Assembly (NCBI GenBank): GCA_964476625.1
Contig: CAYZBJ010000005.1
Coordinates: forward strand, 26,387-90,386
Direction: 5' to 3'
Length of the DNA: 64,000 nt
DNA from: JAMLIN01 sp964476625
GTDB taxonomy: Bacteria; Pseudomonadota; Gammaproteobacteria; Burkholderiales; Burkholderiaceae_E
The position numbers and the translations under genes are program-made. Of this stretch, positions 17,400-25,701 are shown in pieces. Numbering within the stretch: position 1 is the stretch's first letter; each line of letters opens with the position of its first letter. Under the pieces are notes generated by a model. That model did no database searches. It saw nothing but the letters and a program-made list of their open reading frames with translations, and was not told where the DNA came from.

Positions 17400-18413
17400 T
17401 CAACCCGCGACCGGTCGGGCCGCATCGCCCGGCTCGTCGCCGGCCGCGCGAATCTGCCTCTCGAACATCCGCAGGCGCTTGTAGACCGACATCAGCTCGA
17501 CGATCGTCGACCAGCTGTTGACGAGGTACTGGAATGAATCCTCGACCTTGCCGAAGGCGCGCACGATCTGCTGCATCACGCCCAGGGTGATGCCGCCGGC
17601 GACCAGGGTCGGCCCGAGCGCGATGTAGGGGAAGAGCACGCTGAACTGCAGGTACGACCACTTGGCGACGTCGAAGTACAGGTAGTGGAAGAACAGGCGG
17701 AAGTAGTTGGTGCGCACATCGCCGTAGAGCCTGGTCGTGCTGGCCGGGTCGGCGCGCTCGGCGTGGTCTTCGCCATAGACGAGTTCCTTGCGGTAGGCGG
17801 CCTCGACCTTCTGGTTCTGGAATTCCAGTCCCGGCAGCTTGATGCCCACCGCCGCCAGCAGCACCGTGCCGAAGGAGGCCGACAGCAGGGCAACGAAAAC
17901 CAGCGAATGATCGATCGGCCCGATCCAGGGCAGTTCGGTCACATGCGCGGACAGGGTCCAGAGGATCGGCAGGAAGGCGGCGAGCGTCATCAGGCTGCGC
18001 ATCAGGCTCACGCCCAGGCCTTCCATGATGCGGGCAAAGCGCATGGTGTCTTCCTGCACCCGCTGCGATGCGCCTTCGATATGGCGCACCTTGTGCCAGT
18101 TCGCCATGTAGAAGTCGTTCATCGCGGTGCGCCATCGGAAGATGTAGTGCTTGATGAAGAAGTCGAGCACCACCGCGATCAGGATGTACAGGCCGGCGAT
18201 GCGTCCGAAGGTGACGAGCTTCTCGCCGTACTCGGCCATCGTGACGCTGTTGGCCTGCCCGAGGGCCTTCTGGATCAGGTTGTAGAAGTCGCCGAACCAT
18301 TCGTTGATCGCCACGTCGAGCTCGACCTTGTACCAGGTGGCGAACAGGATCAGCGCGCTGCCGGCGATCGACCAGGCGAACCATTGGCGGTTCATGAAGA
18401 ATGCGCGAAACAA
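17400..18413 (-). CDS. SbmA/BacA-like inner membrane peptide transporter
   Basis: A 337-residue polytopic membrane protein. The sequence FATWYKVELDVAINEWFGDFYNLI near the N-terminus and WRTAMNDFYMANW and EGASQRVQEDTMRFARIME further on are hallmarks of SbmA/BacA, the proton-driven importers of proline-rich peptides, bleomycin and other antimicrobials. E. coli SbmA is about 406 residues. This protein lacks roughly the first 60-70 residues, including the first membrane segment, and I saw no frameshift upstream that would restore them. Short members of the family exist, so it may be complete. It lies between regulator paralogues and is separated from paralogue 3 by 87 bases on the same strand. 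Confidence 0.88.
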   Translation of the reverse strand: MFRAFFMNRQWFAWSIAGSALILFATWYKVELDVAINEWFGDFYNLIQKALGQANSVTMAEYGEKLVTFGRIAGLYILIAVVLDFFIKHYIFRWRTAMNDFYMANWHKVRHIEGASQRVQEDTMRFARIMEGLGVSLMRSLMTLAAFLPILWTLSAHVTELPWIGPIDHSLVFVALLSASFGTVLLAAVGIKLPGLEFQNQKVEAAYRKELVYGEDHAERADPASTTRLYGDVRTNYFRLFFHYLYFDVAKWSYLQFSVLFPYIALGPTLVAGGITLGVMQQIVRAFGKVEDSFQYLVNSWSTIVELMSVYKRLRMFERQIRAAGDEPGDAARPVAG

Positions 18414-18500
18414 GGGGGCTCTCCGCGGGTGGCGTGGGGGATGCGAAGGCCGCTGGCCGACGCGAAGTGCAGAGAATAGCGGAAGCCCGGGTGGCGCCCG

Positions 18501-19679
18501 TCAGCGTGGCCTGCCGTTGCCGGCGCCGGTTTCGTCGAAGGACGGCATCTCGAGCAGCATCCGCACCAGGTCGGCGCGCGAGCGCACGTCGGTCTTGCCG
18601 TAGACCGACCGGATCTGCGCCCGGACCGTCTCGAGGGTGACCCCGCGGGCGGCGGCGATCTCCTCGATCGACAGGCCTTCGGCGAGCCCGGTCGCGACTT
18701 CGGCCTCGGCCGGTGTCAGCTGGAAGACCTTGCCGATGACGGCCGGATCGATCTGGCGCCGGTGGGCGGTCTCGTGCAGCAGCAGCATGGTGAGCCGGGG
18801 CTCTCCCTGCTCGGGCGACTCGGCCGCCGGCGGCAGGCCGGTCGCGAGCACCATGACCGGATTGATGAAGCCGCTGCCGATCACGCGGACCACGGCGCTT
18901 GCCGGGCTTGCCCCGGCCACCGCCACACCGGCCCCGGGTGCGCGCACCGCGATCCGCAGGCGGGCCTCGTCGTCGCGGTTGCGGCACACCAGGTGCTCGT
19001 TGCGTTCGCTGAATGCATTGGCGCGCGCCAGCAGGCGCTGCGCGGCCGGATTGCGGTAGATGATCCGGAGGTCTTCGTCGGTGATCACGAGGGCCTGGCG
19101 CATGCGGTCGAGGATCCGGCAGGCGACGCCGCAGCCGGCGGCGAGCTCGCCCGTGCGATCGAGGTGCAGCCGCAGGGCGGAGGCGAGGTGGCGCCGCAGC
19201 CGATCGAACACCGCGACCTCGTCGCCGGACAACGGCGGCCGGCCCTGGCCGCGCTGCATCAGGAGCAGCACCGCCATGTCCTCGTCCTCGAGCAGCTTGG
19301 CGCAGGAGGTGTAGCGCCCGCCGCGGGGCAGCAGGAACTCCTGGTAGAAGGGATCGCGGTCGATGAAGTCGTCGTCGAAGCGATCCTGGCGATGCACCCA
19401 CTGGCCCGGCTCGCTGGCCAGCGCGAGCGCCGGCCCGACGTGTGGGTCGATGCGGTGGTACACGCGCAGGTACTCGAGCGCGAAGTCCGGTCCGGACAGC
19501 CCGCCTTCGCAGATGAACAGGGCATCGCGGCTCCGCCTTGTCAGGCCGAACAGCGCGATCGACCAGAGTCCGAAGCGTTCGGCCAGCGGCGCGAAGGCCT
19601 GGCGCCAGTCGATCCGGCCGGCGCCTGCGTCGTACAGGCGCGCGACGACTTCGTCGTATTCGTCGGCAGTGATGGTCAC
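18501..19679 (-). CDS. LuxR-type regulator with PAS-like sensor region (paralogue 3)
   Basis: A 392-residue protein of the same architecture as the regulators at 13657-14859 and 15042-16205. It has an N-terminal DEYDEVVARLYDAGAGRIDW block, a PAS-like middle (DEDLRIIYRNPAAQRLLA) and a C-terminal LuxR helix-turn-helix (LTPAEAEVATGLAEGL, then VTLETVRAQIRSVYGKTDV). No receiver or autoinducer-type domain is recognisable. It lies upstream of the SbmA-like gene on the same strand and might control it; the 87-base gap allows co-transcription. Ligand and targets are unknown. Confidence 0.87.
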   Translation of the reverse strand: MTITADEYDEVVARLYDAGAGRIDWRQAFAPLAERFGLWSIALFGLTRRSRDALFICEGGLSGPDFALEYLRVYHRIDPHVGPALALASEPGQWVHRQDRFDDDFIDRDPFYQEFLLPRGGRYTSCAKLLEDEDMAVLLLMQRGQGRPPLSGDEVAVFDRLRRHLASALRLHLDRTGELAAGCGVACRILDRMRQALVITDEDLRIIYRNPAAQRLLARANAFSERNEHLVCRNRDDEARLRIAVRAPGAGVAVAGASPASAVVRVIGSGFINPVMVLATGLPPAAESPEQGEPRLTMLLLHETAHRRQIDPAVIGKVFQLTPAEAEVATGLAEGLSIEEIAAARGVTLETVRAQIRSVYGKTDVRSRADLVRMLLEMPSFDETGAGNGRPR

Positions 19680-19930
19680 CGGAGTCTTGTTCTTGCAGGG
19701 CGGACGGAAGACGACCTTCCGAACATAGGCGGGTGCATGTCTCCCGGCAATCCCCGAATTGGGGTAAGGCGGCGCGATTCCGGGCGCGGGAATTGCCGGA
19801 ACCCGACGGGTGCAGTCGTTTCTTGCTTCCCGATCGTACGAATCCGTGCCGTGCCGTACCGAATTGTGTCGATGACGAGCGTTTCGATTGTGCCTAGATT
19901 GTTACCTGACACCCGGAGCGAATCGAAACG

Positions 19931-20353
19931 ATGCAAGCCGCGCTTCTCTCTCGTCCCCCGATCGAGCGTCCCGCGCCCCTCGCGGGTATCGACAGCCTGC
20001 CCGTCGGCTGGCACATCCCCGGTTTCCCCGATGAGTCGACCCGCATCGCCGTCACGGTCGGCCTGTCGCCGGGCAACGACGTGGACGCCGGCGAGGATGG
20101 GCCGCACCGCGAGATCCTCATGCGCATCGACCTGCCGGGCGATGCCAGCATCCACGGGGCCGGCGTCGATATCATCGAACGACAGTCCTGGGTCGACGAA
20201 CTGCAGGGCGGCACCTTCGAACACATCACATGCCGGGTCCGCCACGGGTCCGCAACGGGGGAAATCGACCTGGCCTGGGTATTGCGCTCGCTTCGCGATC
20301 GCGGCCTGGTCGCCGACGGCGACCTGCTCGAATCGATCGAAGTCAGCGCCTGA
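19931..20353 (+). CDS. Hypothetical protein
   Basis: A 140-residue acidic soluble protein with no signal peptide or membrane segment. I do not recognise a family. The middle part (EILMRIDLPGDASIHGAGVDIIE) and end (IDLAWVLRSLRDRGLVADGDLLESIEV) look like a regular alpha/beta protein, and codon use matches the surrounding genes, which supports real coding. It stands alone between a divergent LuxR gene and a structured convergent region. Confidence 0.6.
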   Translation: MQAALLSRPPIERPAPLAGIDSLPVGWHIPGFPDESTRIAVTVGLSPGNDVDAGEDGPHREILMRIDLPGDASIHGAGVDIIERQSWVDELQGGTFEHITCRVRHGSATGEIDLAWVLRSLRDRGLVADGDLLESIEVSA

Positions 20354-20487
20354 AACGGGTCCGCATTCGATCGCAGGACAAGGCGGGTCGCCGCAGACAG
20401 TGCAGGTAGCACGGCAAGGCGACCCAACGCCGTCATGCGGTCGAAGGCGGTGCCGTAGGAGCCCGCGGGCGGCAAGGCCCGCAATAC

Positions 20488-20541
20488 ACCCGTGCTCGGC
20501 ACGGGTTTGCGGCGGTCATCCCGAGGCGGGATGACCGCCGC
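20488..20541. terminator. Two hairpins between convergent genes
   Basis: A 7-bp stem (20488-20494 with 20500-20506) is followed by a perfect 15-bp stem (20509-20523 with 20527-20541, loop of three). They lie between the convergent hypothetical gene and the DUF2853 gene. The position suggests a bidirectional terminator, although neither side has a good U tract; a small structured RNA is the alternative. Confidence 0.5.
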
Positions 20542-20574
20542 GCCATTTCCGGCCGAAGGCCGGACGGCTTCGGC

Positions 20575-20886
20575 TTACTTCAGCTTGTCGAGGGTGTTGG
20601 TCGCCTCGGCCAGCAGGTAGTAGAAGGTCACCCGCGACTTCGACCGGTCGCCTTTCATCTTCTCGCACACGCCCTGGATCGCGGCGGCTGCTGCATCGGG
20701 CGCGAGCCCCAGCTTCTTGGCCGCGAAGCCGTCGCGTACCCGGTCGAGTTCGGCCTGGTCGGAGGCCGAAACCAGGGAGGAGTCCCGGTTGCGCAGCGCG
20801 ATGCCGCAGTACTTGACGATGGTATCGACCACCGCCTGGTCGACCGGACTCGTGAACTTGGCCACGTCTTCGGCGTAGTTGCTCAT
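20575..20886 (-). CDS. DUF2853 family protein
   Basis: A 103-residue soluble protein. The sequence opens MSNYAEDVAKFTSPVDQAVV and includes KYCGIALRNRDSSLVS and RVRDGFAAKKLGL, which are the landmarks of the small DUF2853 family of unknown function. The start at 20886 is supported by GGAAGGGGG upstream and by family length. A longer open frame upstream overlaps the divergent operon and is not convincing. It is transcribed alone, divergent from the Tat/GMC operon. Confidence 0.88.
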   Translation of the reverse strand: MSNYAEDVAKFTSPVDQAVVDTIVKYCGIALRNRDSSLVSASDQAELDRVRDGFAAKKLGLAPDAAAAAIQGVCEKMKGDRSKSRVTFYYLLAEATNTLDKLK

Positions 20887-21179
20887 GGGTGATCCCCCTT
20901 CCTTGTTCTGTTCGTCGGGTGCCGACGCCCCGCCAGTCGGCGGCGTCGTCGCTAAGCTAGCACAAGCGCCGCCGCGCAAGCACGCTTCGTGCGCGACCGG
21001 GGCCCGGGCCAGCGCCAGGGACCCCGGCTCCAGGGCCGGTGGTCGACGCAACGCCGGGCGACCAATGGCCGGTCGGGCCGATCGACCCGACGAGGGGAGC
21101 GAGTTGCTATGGCTGGTCGCGCGGATTCGGGAGAACATACGGGCACCCGAAGTCGTTCCGGATTCACCTCCCGATTGCC

Positions 21180-21371
21180 ATGAAGAAGAACCGCTCCACG
21201 CCGACCCTGGCCGGGCGTCGCCGCCTGCTCGGCGCGCTCGCTGCCGCCGGCTCCGTACCGACAGCGGCCCGTGCCGGCCTGCCTGTCGGGGCGAAGCCCG
21301 ATCCCGCCGCCGTTACCGCCGACGAAGTCGTCGCTCGCGAGCGCTGGCTGTTGCGCCGGGACGACCGCTGA
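21180..21371 (+). CDS. Short Tat-signal protein preceding the GMC oxidoreductase
   Basis: A 63-residue protein with an N-terminal twin-arginine motif (GRRRLLGALAAAG), a short hydrophobic stretch and a predicted cleavage after AARA, leaving about 35 mature residues. Its stop codon overlaps the start of the GMC oxidoreductase (TGATG). Membrane dehydrogenases of the GMC type often rely on a separate small Tat-signal subunit that carries the folded flavoprotein across the membrane. That is the inferred role here, but this one is far shorter than the usual partner subunits. It could also be an expression leader. Confidence 0.6.
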   Translation: MKKNRSTPTLAGRRRLLGALAAAGSVPTAARAGLPVGAKPDPAAVTADEVVARERWLLRRDDR

Positions 21372-22858
21372 TGCTCGTCGATTCGCTCGGCGCGCTCGAT
21401 TCACGTAGCCCCCGCCACGATGTCTGCGTGATCGGCTCGGGCCCGGCCGGCGCCACGCTCGCGCATGCACTGGGCGGCGCCGGCCTGTCGGTGATCCTGC
21501 TCGAGGCCGGCCGCGCCAATTGGGACGAGACCTCGCAGGCCGTCTACGAAGGCGACTTCTATGGGGCGCCGCCCCTGCTGCCCCTGTCGGTGAGCCGCCT
21601 GCGCCAGCTCGGCGGCGCGTCCAACCATTGGGGCGGGTGGTGCCGGCCGCTCGATGCGGCGGATTTCGAGAACAAGGTCGACGGCGTCGATACCGCCTGG
21701 CCGATCGGCATCGCCGATCTCGAGCCCTGGCTGCCCGAGGCGATGCGCATCCTCGAGTTGCCGGCATTCGGCCCCGATGTTGCGTTCGGCGCCAGCCTGC
21801 GCGAAGTGCCGTTTCGCTATTCCCCACCGGTGAACTTCGGCTACAAGTACGCCGACGAGTTCCGCCGCAGCGACAAGGTCGACGTGGCGCTCGACAGCTA
21901 TGTCACCGGTTTCGATGCCGATGGCGGGCGTATCGTCCATGCGCGGGTGCGCGGCTCCGATGGCGCGGACCGGCGCGTCGCCGCCCGTCGCTTCGTCGTC
22001 TGCACCGGCGGCATCGAGAACAGTCGCCTGCTGCTCTGGGCCAATGCGCAGGCCGGCGGCCGGGTCGTGCCCGAGCCGGCGGCGCTGGGCCGCTACTGGA
22101 TGGAGCATCCCCACTTCACCCTCGGCCATGTGCTACTCGAGGGCGAGTTTCCGTTCGAGTTCGACCAGCAAGGCACGGTCTTCATCTCGCCGACCGCGGC
22201 GGCGATGCGCGAGCACCAGATACTCGACATCGGGCTGCGGCTGCACCCGGCCAAGGAGGGCACCACCCGCAAGCTGATCACCGAGCTCGCCTGCGTCGCG
22301 CCCGATCTGAGCGAGAAGGTCTTCCGGCGCTTCGGCAAGCATCTCGTCTGCGGACTGCAATTGCGCGCTTCCTGGGAGCAAGCGCCGCGACCCTACAACC
22401 GGGTGGTGCTGGGTGACCGGGTCGATGCCTTCGGCATACCCCGCGCCGACCTGCACTGGTTTCTCGAGGACTTCGACCGCCGCACCCCGCGGGTGACCGC
22501 CGGCCTGCTGGCGGCCGAATTCGCCGCCCGGGGCATCGGGCGCCTGCGCCTCGAGCGCTGGCTCGACGGGCTCGAGGACTTCCCCGACAACGACGAGATC
22601 GGTGGCAACCATCACATGGGCGGCACCCGCATGAGCCGCGACCCGCGCAGCGGCGTGGTCGACACCGATTGCCGGGTGCACGGCATGGCCAATCTCTATG
22701 TCGGCGGCTCCTCGGTGTTCCCGAGCGCCGGCTTCGCCAACCCCACCCTGACCATCGTGCAGCTCGCGCTGCGCCTGGCCGACCACCTCGCCCGCAGCCT
22801 CGCGCGCGACGGTGAACAGCACGGCACCCTGCGTGTCCATGGCGAGGCCTGGTCATGA
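21371..22858 (+). CDS. GMC family FAD-dependent oxidoreductase
   Basis: A 495-residue flavoprotein. The dinucleotide-binding motif GSGPAGATLAHAL lies at about 22-34, followed by the distal acidic residue in LLEAG. The C-terminal GMC signature shows GGNHHMGGTRM at 411-421 and SAGFANPTLT with N457, giving the usual His/Asn catalytic pair. The family oxidises alcohols, sugars or polyols. It has no signal peptide of its own but is coupled by overlapping codons to the small Tat-signal gene upstream, and to DUF2264 downstream (ATGA). The electron acceptor and substrate are unknown; no cytochrome subunit follows. Confidence 0.9.
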   Translation: MLVDSLGALDSRSPRHDVCVIGSGPAGATLAHALGGAGLSVILLEAGRANWDETSQAVYEGDFYGAPPLLPLSVSRLRQLGGASNHWGGWCRPLDAADFENKVDGVDTAWPIGIADLEPWLPEAMRILELPAFGPDVAFGASLREVPFRYSPPVNFGYKYADEFRRSDKVDVALDSYVTGFDADGGRIVHARVRGSDGADRRVAARRFVVCTGGIENSRLLLWANAQAGGRVVPEPAALGRYWMEHPHFTLGHVLLEGEFPFEFDQQGTVFISPTAAAMREHQILDIGLRLHPAKEGTTRKLITELACVAPDLSEKVFRRFGKHLVCGLQLRASWEQAPRPYNRVVLGDRVDAFGIPRADLHWFLEDFDRRTPRVTAGLLAAEFAARGIGRLRLERWLDGLEDFPDNDEIGGNHHMGGTRMSRDPRSGVVDTDCRVHGMANLYVGGSSVFPSAGFANPTLTIVQLALRLADHLARSLARDGEQHGTLRVHGEAWS

Positions 22859-24390
22859 GCCGGCGCCGTTGGCCACGATGGTTCGTCGTCCTGCTCGGCC
22901 TTGCCCTGGTCGGCGCGGTCGCGGTCGCGATCGCAGGCGGCGCCTGGTTGCGCAAGAAGAACGCGGTCGAGGGCTTCGAGGAGCGTGCGGCCCCGCGGGC
23001 GATGGCGATGCATCCGATCGCCGCGGTCCGGCAGGGCTTCGCCGCCGCTACCGCTGCCGCGGATGCCGGCGCTGGCCTCGGCCGGGCGCCTTACGATGCG
23101 GCTGCCGCCCACTTGCTCGAGGGCTTCCTGGCCTACCGGGATGATTCGCCGTCGCTGTCCTTCTATCCGGGTGAGCCGAGCTGGCACGGCCGGCGTGTCG
23201 ATGCGATCGAGGCCTTCGCCCGCATCCTGCCGTTTGCCGCGGCCTGGCTCGCGGCCGGCGGCGAGGACGACATCGCGACCGCCGACGGCGTGGTGTCGAT
23301 CTCCGCCGCGCTGCGCGACGGCCTGGCGGTCGGGACGGATCCGGATGATCCGGGTTACTGGGGGGAGCCGGGCCGCCTCGACCAGCGAATCGTCGAGGCA
23401 GCCGACATCGCGCTCGGCCTGTGGCTCGCCCGCGACCGGATCTGGCCGATGCTCGACGAGGCGCAGCGCGCCCGGGTGATCGCCTGGCTGCGCTCGGCCA
23501 CGGCTTCGCATGTCTACCAAGGCAACTGGCAACTGTTCCCCATAGTCATCGAACGGGTGATCGACGCCCTCGGGGGTTCGAGCAACCAGGCGAGGGAGCG
23601 GTCGCGTACCGGCTACGAACGCTTCCTCACCCTGTACCGGGGTGACGGCTGGTACTACGACGTGCCCAAGGGCTTCGACTACTACAACGCCTGGGGCATC
23701 CACTACGCCCTGTTCTGGATCGACCAGATCGACCCCGCCTGGGATCCCGACCGGATTCGGCCCAGGCTGGTGGAGTTCGCCGAATTCTTCCGGCATATGT
23801 TCGGGCCGCATGGGGCGCCGATCATGGGGCGCAGCCTGTGCTACCGGCTGGCCTTGCCGGCGCCGGTCGTCGCGGCCTCGCTGGTCGCCCCCGGGCGGAT
23901 CGCGCCCGGCGAGGCGATGCGGGCGCTCGATGCGACCTGGTCGTACTACGTCGCCCGCGGCGCGATCGACGAGGGGCGGATCACCCAGGGCGTCTGCGAC
24001 GACGACCCCGCCCTGCTCGATGGCTACTCCGGGCCTGCCAGCTGCCTCTGGTCCTTGCGCTCGTTGGTGGTGGCTTACTACGCCCAGACCCTGCAGCCGA
24101 TGTTCGATGTGCCCCGGGAGCCCTTGCCGGTCGAGCGGGGCGACTTCAGCGTCCACGCCGGCCCGCCCGGATGGACCGTCGAGGGCAGCCGGGCCGACGG
24201 CCATGTCCGCCTGCGGATCGACGCCAACGCCGGCTCCGATCCGGCGCCGCTGCACGCCTTCGGCGCGGGCAACTCGATCCGGGAGTGGCTGACGCAGGCG
24301 CCGCGCCGGCCGAACAACACCGCCGCCTTGTACCAGCGGCCGGAGTACTCCACCGCCGAGCCGGTCTCGGCCTGCGAGGTCCGTCGCTGA
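22855..24390 (+). CDS. DUF2264 domain protein, membrane-anchored
   Basis: A 511-residue protein with one N-terminal membrane segment (about 9-29) and a long alpha/alpha-barrel-like region. The landmarks PGEPSWHGRRVDAIEAFAR, YYNAWGIHYALFW and IMGRSLCYRLA are typical of DUF2264, a family linked by fold to polysaccharide-active enzymes but with few tested members. It starts within the stop of the GMC oxidoreductase gene. The three genes thus form a tight operon whose products probably meet at the periplasmic face of the inner membrane, for instance in processing a carbohydrate. The role is inference only. Confidence 0.85.
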   Translation: MSRRRWPRWFVVLLGLALVGAVAVAIAGGAWLRKKNAVEGFEERAAPRAMAMHPIAAVRQGFAAATAAADAGAGLGRAPYDAAAAHLLEGFLAYRDDSPSLSFYPGEPSWHGRRVDAIEAFARILPFAAAWLAAGGEDDIATADGVVSISAALRDGLAVGTDPDDPGYWGEPGRLDQRIVEAADIALGLWLARDRIWPMLDEAQRARVIAWLRSATASHVYQGNWQLFPIVIERVIDALGGSSNQARERSRTGYERFLTLYRGDGWYYDVPKGFDYYNAWGIHYALFWIDQIDPAWDPDRIRPRLVEFAEFFRHMFGPHGAPIMGRSLCYRLALPAPVVAASLVAPGRIAPGEAMRALDATWSYYVARGAIDEGRITQGVCDDDPALLDGYSGPASCLWSLRSLVVAYYAQTLQPMFDVPREPLPVERGDFSVHAGPPGWTVEGSRADGHVRLRIDANAGSDPAPLHAFGAGNSIREWLTQAPRRPNNTAALYQRPEYSTAEPVSACEVRR

Positions 24391-24451
24391 GGGTGGGCGA
24401 GAGTCCCCGCGCCTGCGGCGCGCCGATCCGGCGCCCGCGGCGCTGGCCGCC

Positions 24452-25465
24452 TCAGCGCGGTGTTTCCCCGCCGGGTTCGATCGGGCCGTTCGGCTCGACC
24501 AGGATCTTGCCTTCCCGGGCGCCTTCGCCGGCATGGGCGACCGCCCGGGCGATTTCCTCGATCGGGTAGACGGCGCGCACCGGCACCGCGATCCGCTGGT
24601 CCGACAGGGCGGCGGCGAGTTCGGCATAGAGGGCGCGCACCGCCGCCGGGTCGCGGGTCGCCAGGCGCCGCCCGAGCATGCAGCCGGTGACATGGATGCC
24701 GCGGTAGATCAGTTCGCCGCGTGGAATCACCGGGTCTTCGCCGCTCATCGAGCCGTAGGTGACCAGGGTGGCGTCGTCGGCGAGGCAGCCCGCCAGCCGT
24801 CCGGTCCCGGTACCTCCCAGCGCGTCGATCCCCAGCATGACCGACGCCCCGCCGGTAGCCTGCGCCACCTGGTCGACGAGATCGGGTCCGTCGACGATGC
24901 AGGCGTCGGCGCCCAGCGCCCGCAGGGCTTCGCCGGATTCGGCGCGCCGCACGATGTTCACCGTCCGCAGCCCCTTTTCGGCGGCGAGCCGGACGATCCA
25001 GCGCCCGACGGAGGAATTGGCGGTGTTCTGGACCACCCAGTCGCCGGGCGCGAGCCTGGCGAAATCGGCGAGCAGGACCGCCGCGGTCGGGGGGTTGATC
25101 CGCAGCATGGCGGCCTGCAGCGGATCGATGCCGGGCGGCACCCGGACCAGCTCGGTCGCCGGCACCCGCCGCTGCTGGGTCCAGTTCTCGCGCTGCAGGT
25201 TGATGACGTGGTCGCCGACCGCGAGATCGCTCACGCCGGCGCCCACCGCCACCACCCGGCCGAGGCACTCCGCGCCCGGCGTTGCGGGCAGGGGCGGCTT
25301 GAGCCGGTAGCTGCCCCGGCAGAACCAGAGGTCGGCCGGATTGATCGGGAAGGCGAGGACGTCGAACAGCACCTCGCCGGGGCCGGGCGCACCGGGCGGG
25401 GGTACCTCGACGCAGCGCACCACCTCGGCGGGCTCGCCGTAGCGCTCGAGCAGGACGGTTTTCAA
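24452..25465 (-). CDS. MDR superfamily oxidoreductase, 2-enoyl thioester reductase-like (MECR/ETR)
   Basis: A 337-residue medium-chain dehydrogenase/reductase. The N-terminal GroES-like domain is followed by a Rossmann domain. The motif QNTANSSVGR at about 146-155 is the ETR/MECR form, replacing the usual GGxGGVG of other members. Catalytic zinc cysteines are absent, as expected for NADPH-dependent enoyl reductases. These enzymes reduce trans-2-enoyl-CoA or enoyl-ACP. It stands alone, convergent to the DUF2264 operon. Quinone reductase activity is an alternative. Confidence 0.85.
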   Translation of the reverse strand: MKTVLLERYGEPAEVVRCVEVPPPGAPGPGEVLFDVLAFPINPADLWFCRGSYRLKPPLPATPGAECLGRVVAVGAGVSDLAVGDHVINLQRENWTQQRRVPATELVRVPPGIDPLQAAMLRINPPTAAVLLADFARLAPGDWVVQNTANSSVGRWIVRLAAEKGLRTVNIVRRAESGEALRALGADACIVDGPDLVDQVAQATGGASVMLGIDALGGTGTGRLAGCLADDATLVTYGSMSGEDPVIPRGELIYRGIHVTGCMLGRRLATRDPAAVRALYAELAAALSDQRIAVPVRAVYPIEEIARAVAHAGEGAREGKILVEPNGPIEPGGETPR

Positions 25466-25701
25466 GGCGTTGTCTCCTCCAAGGTGTTTGTCCCCCGTTC
25501 AGGGTATTCGGACCGAAGCAACGGCCCGGGTTCCGACGATTGTGGCCCGCGCGCCGCCGCCCGTCGAATAGTTCACGCGCCCCCGTGAGTCGGGCGGATA
25601 TATTCGGCCCTGCGTAATCCGCCCCCGGCTTCGACAGCAGTACCGAACGCCCCGCGGCGCCTTGCGATCTTCCCGCCCGCTGTCTGCAAGGCCATAACAT
25701 C

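Noticed and set aside
17233..19401. A 722-codon minus-strand frame crossing the SbmA-like and LuxR genes
   Set aside because: It is an out-of-frame reading of two well-supported genes, with Arg/Gly/Ala-rich low-complexity content.
20879..21370. N-terminal extension of the GMC oxidoreductase by 164 residues
   Set aside because: The extension is Arg/Pro-rich, overlaps the Tat peptide gene and the divergent DUF2853 start, and the FAD motif begins right after the internal ATG.
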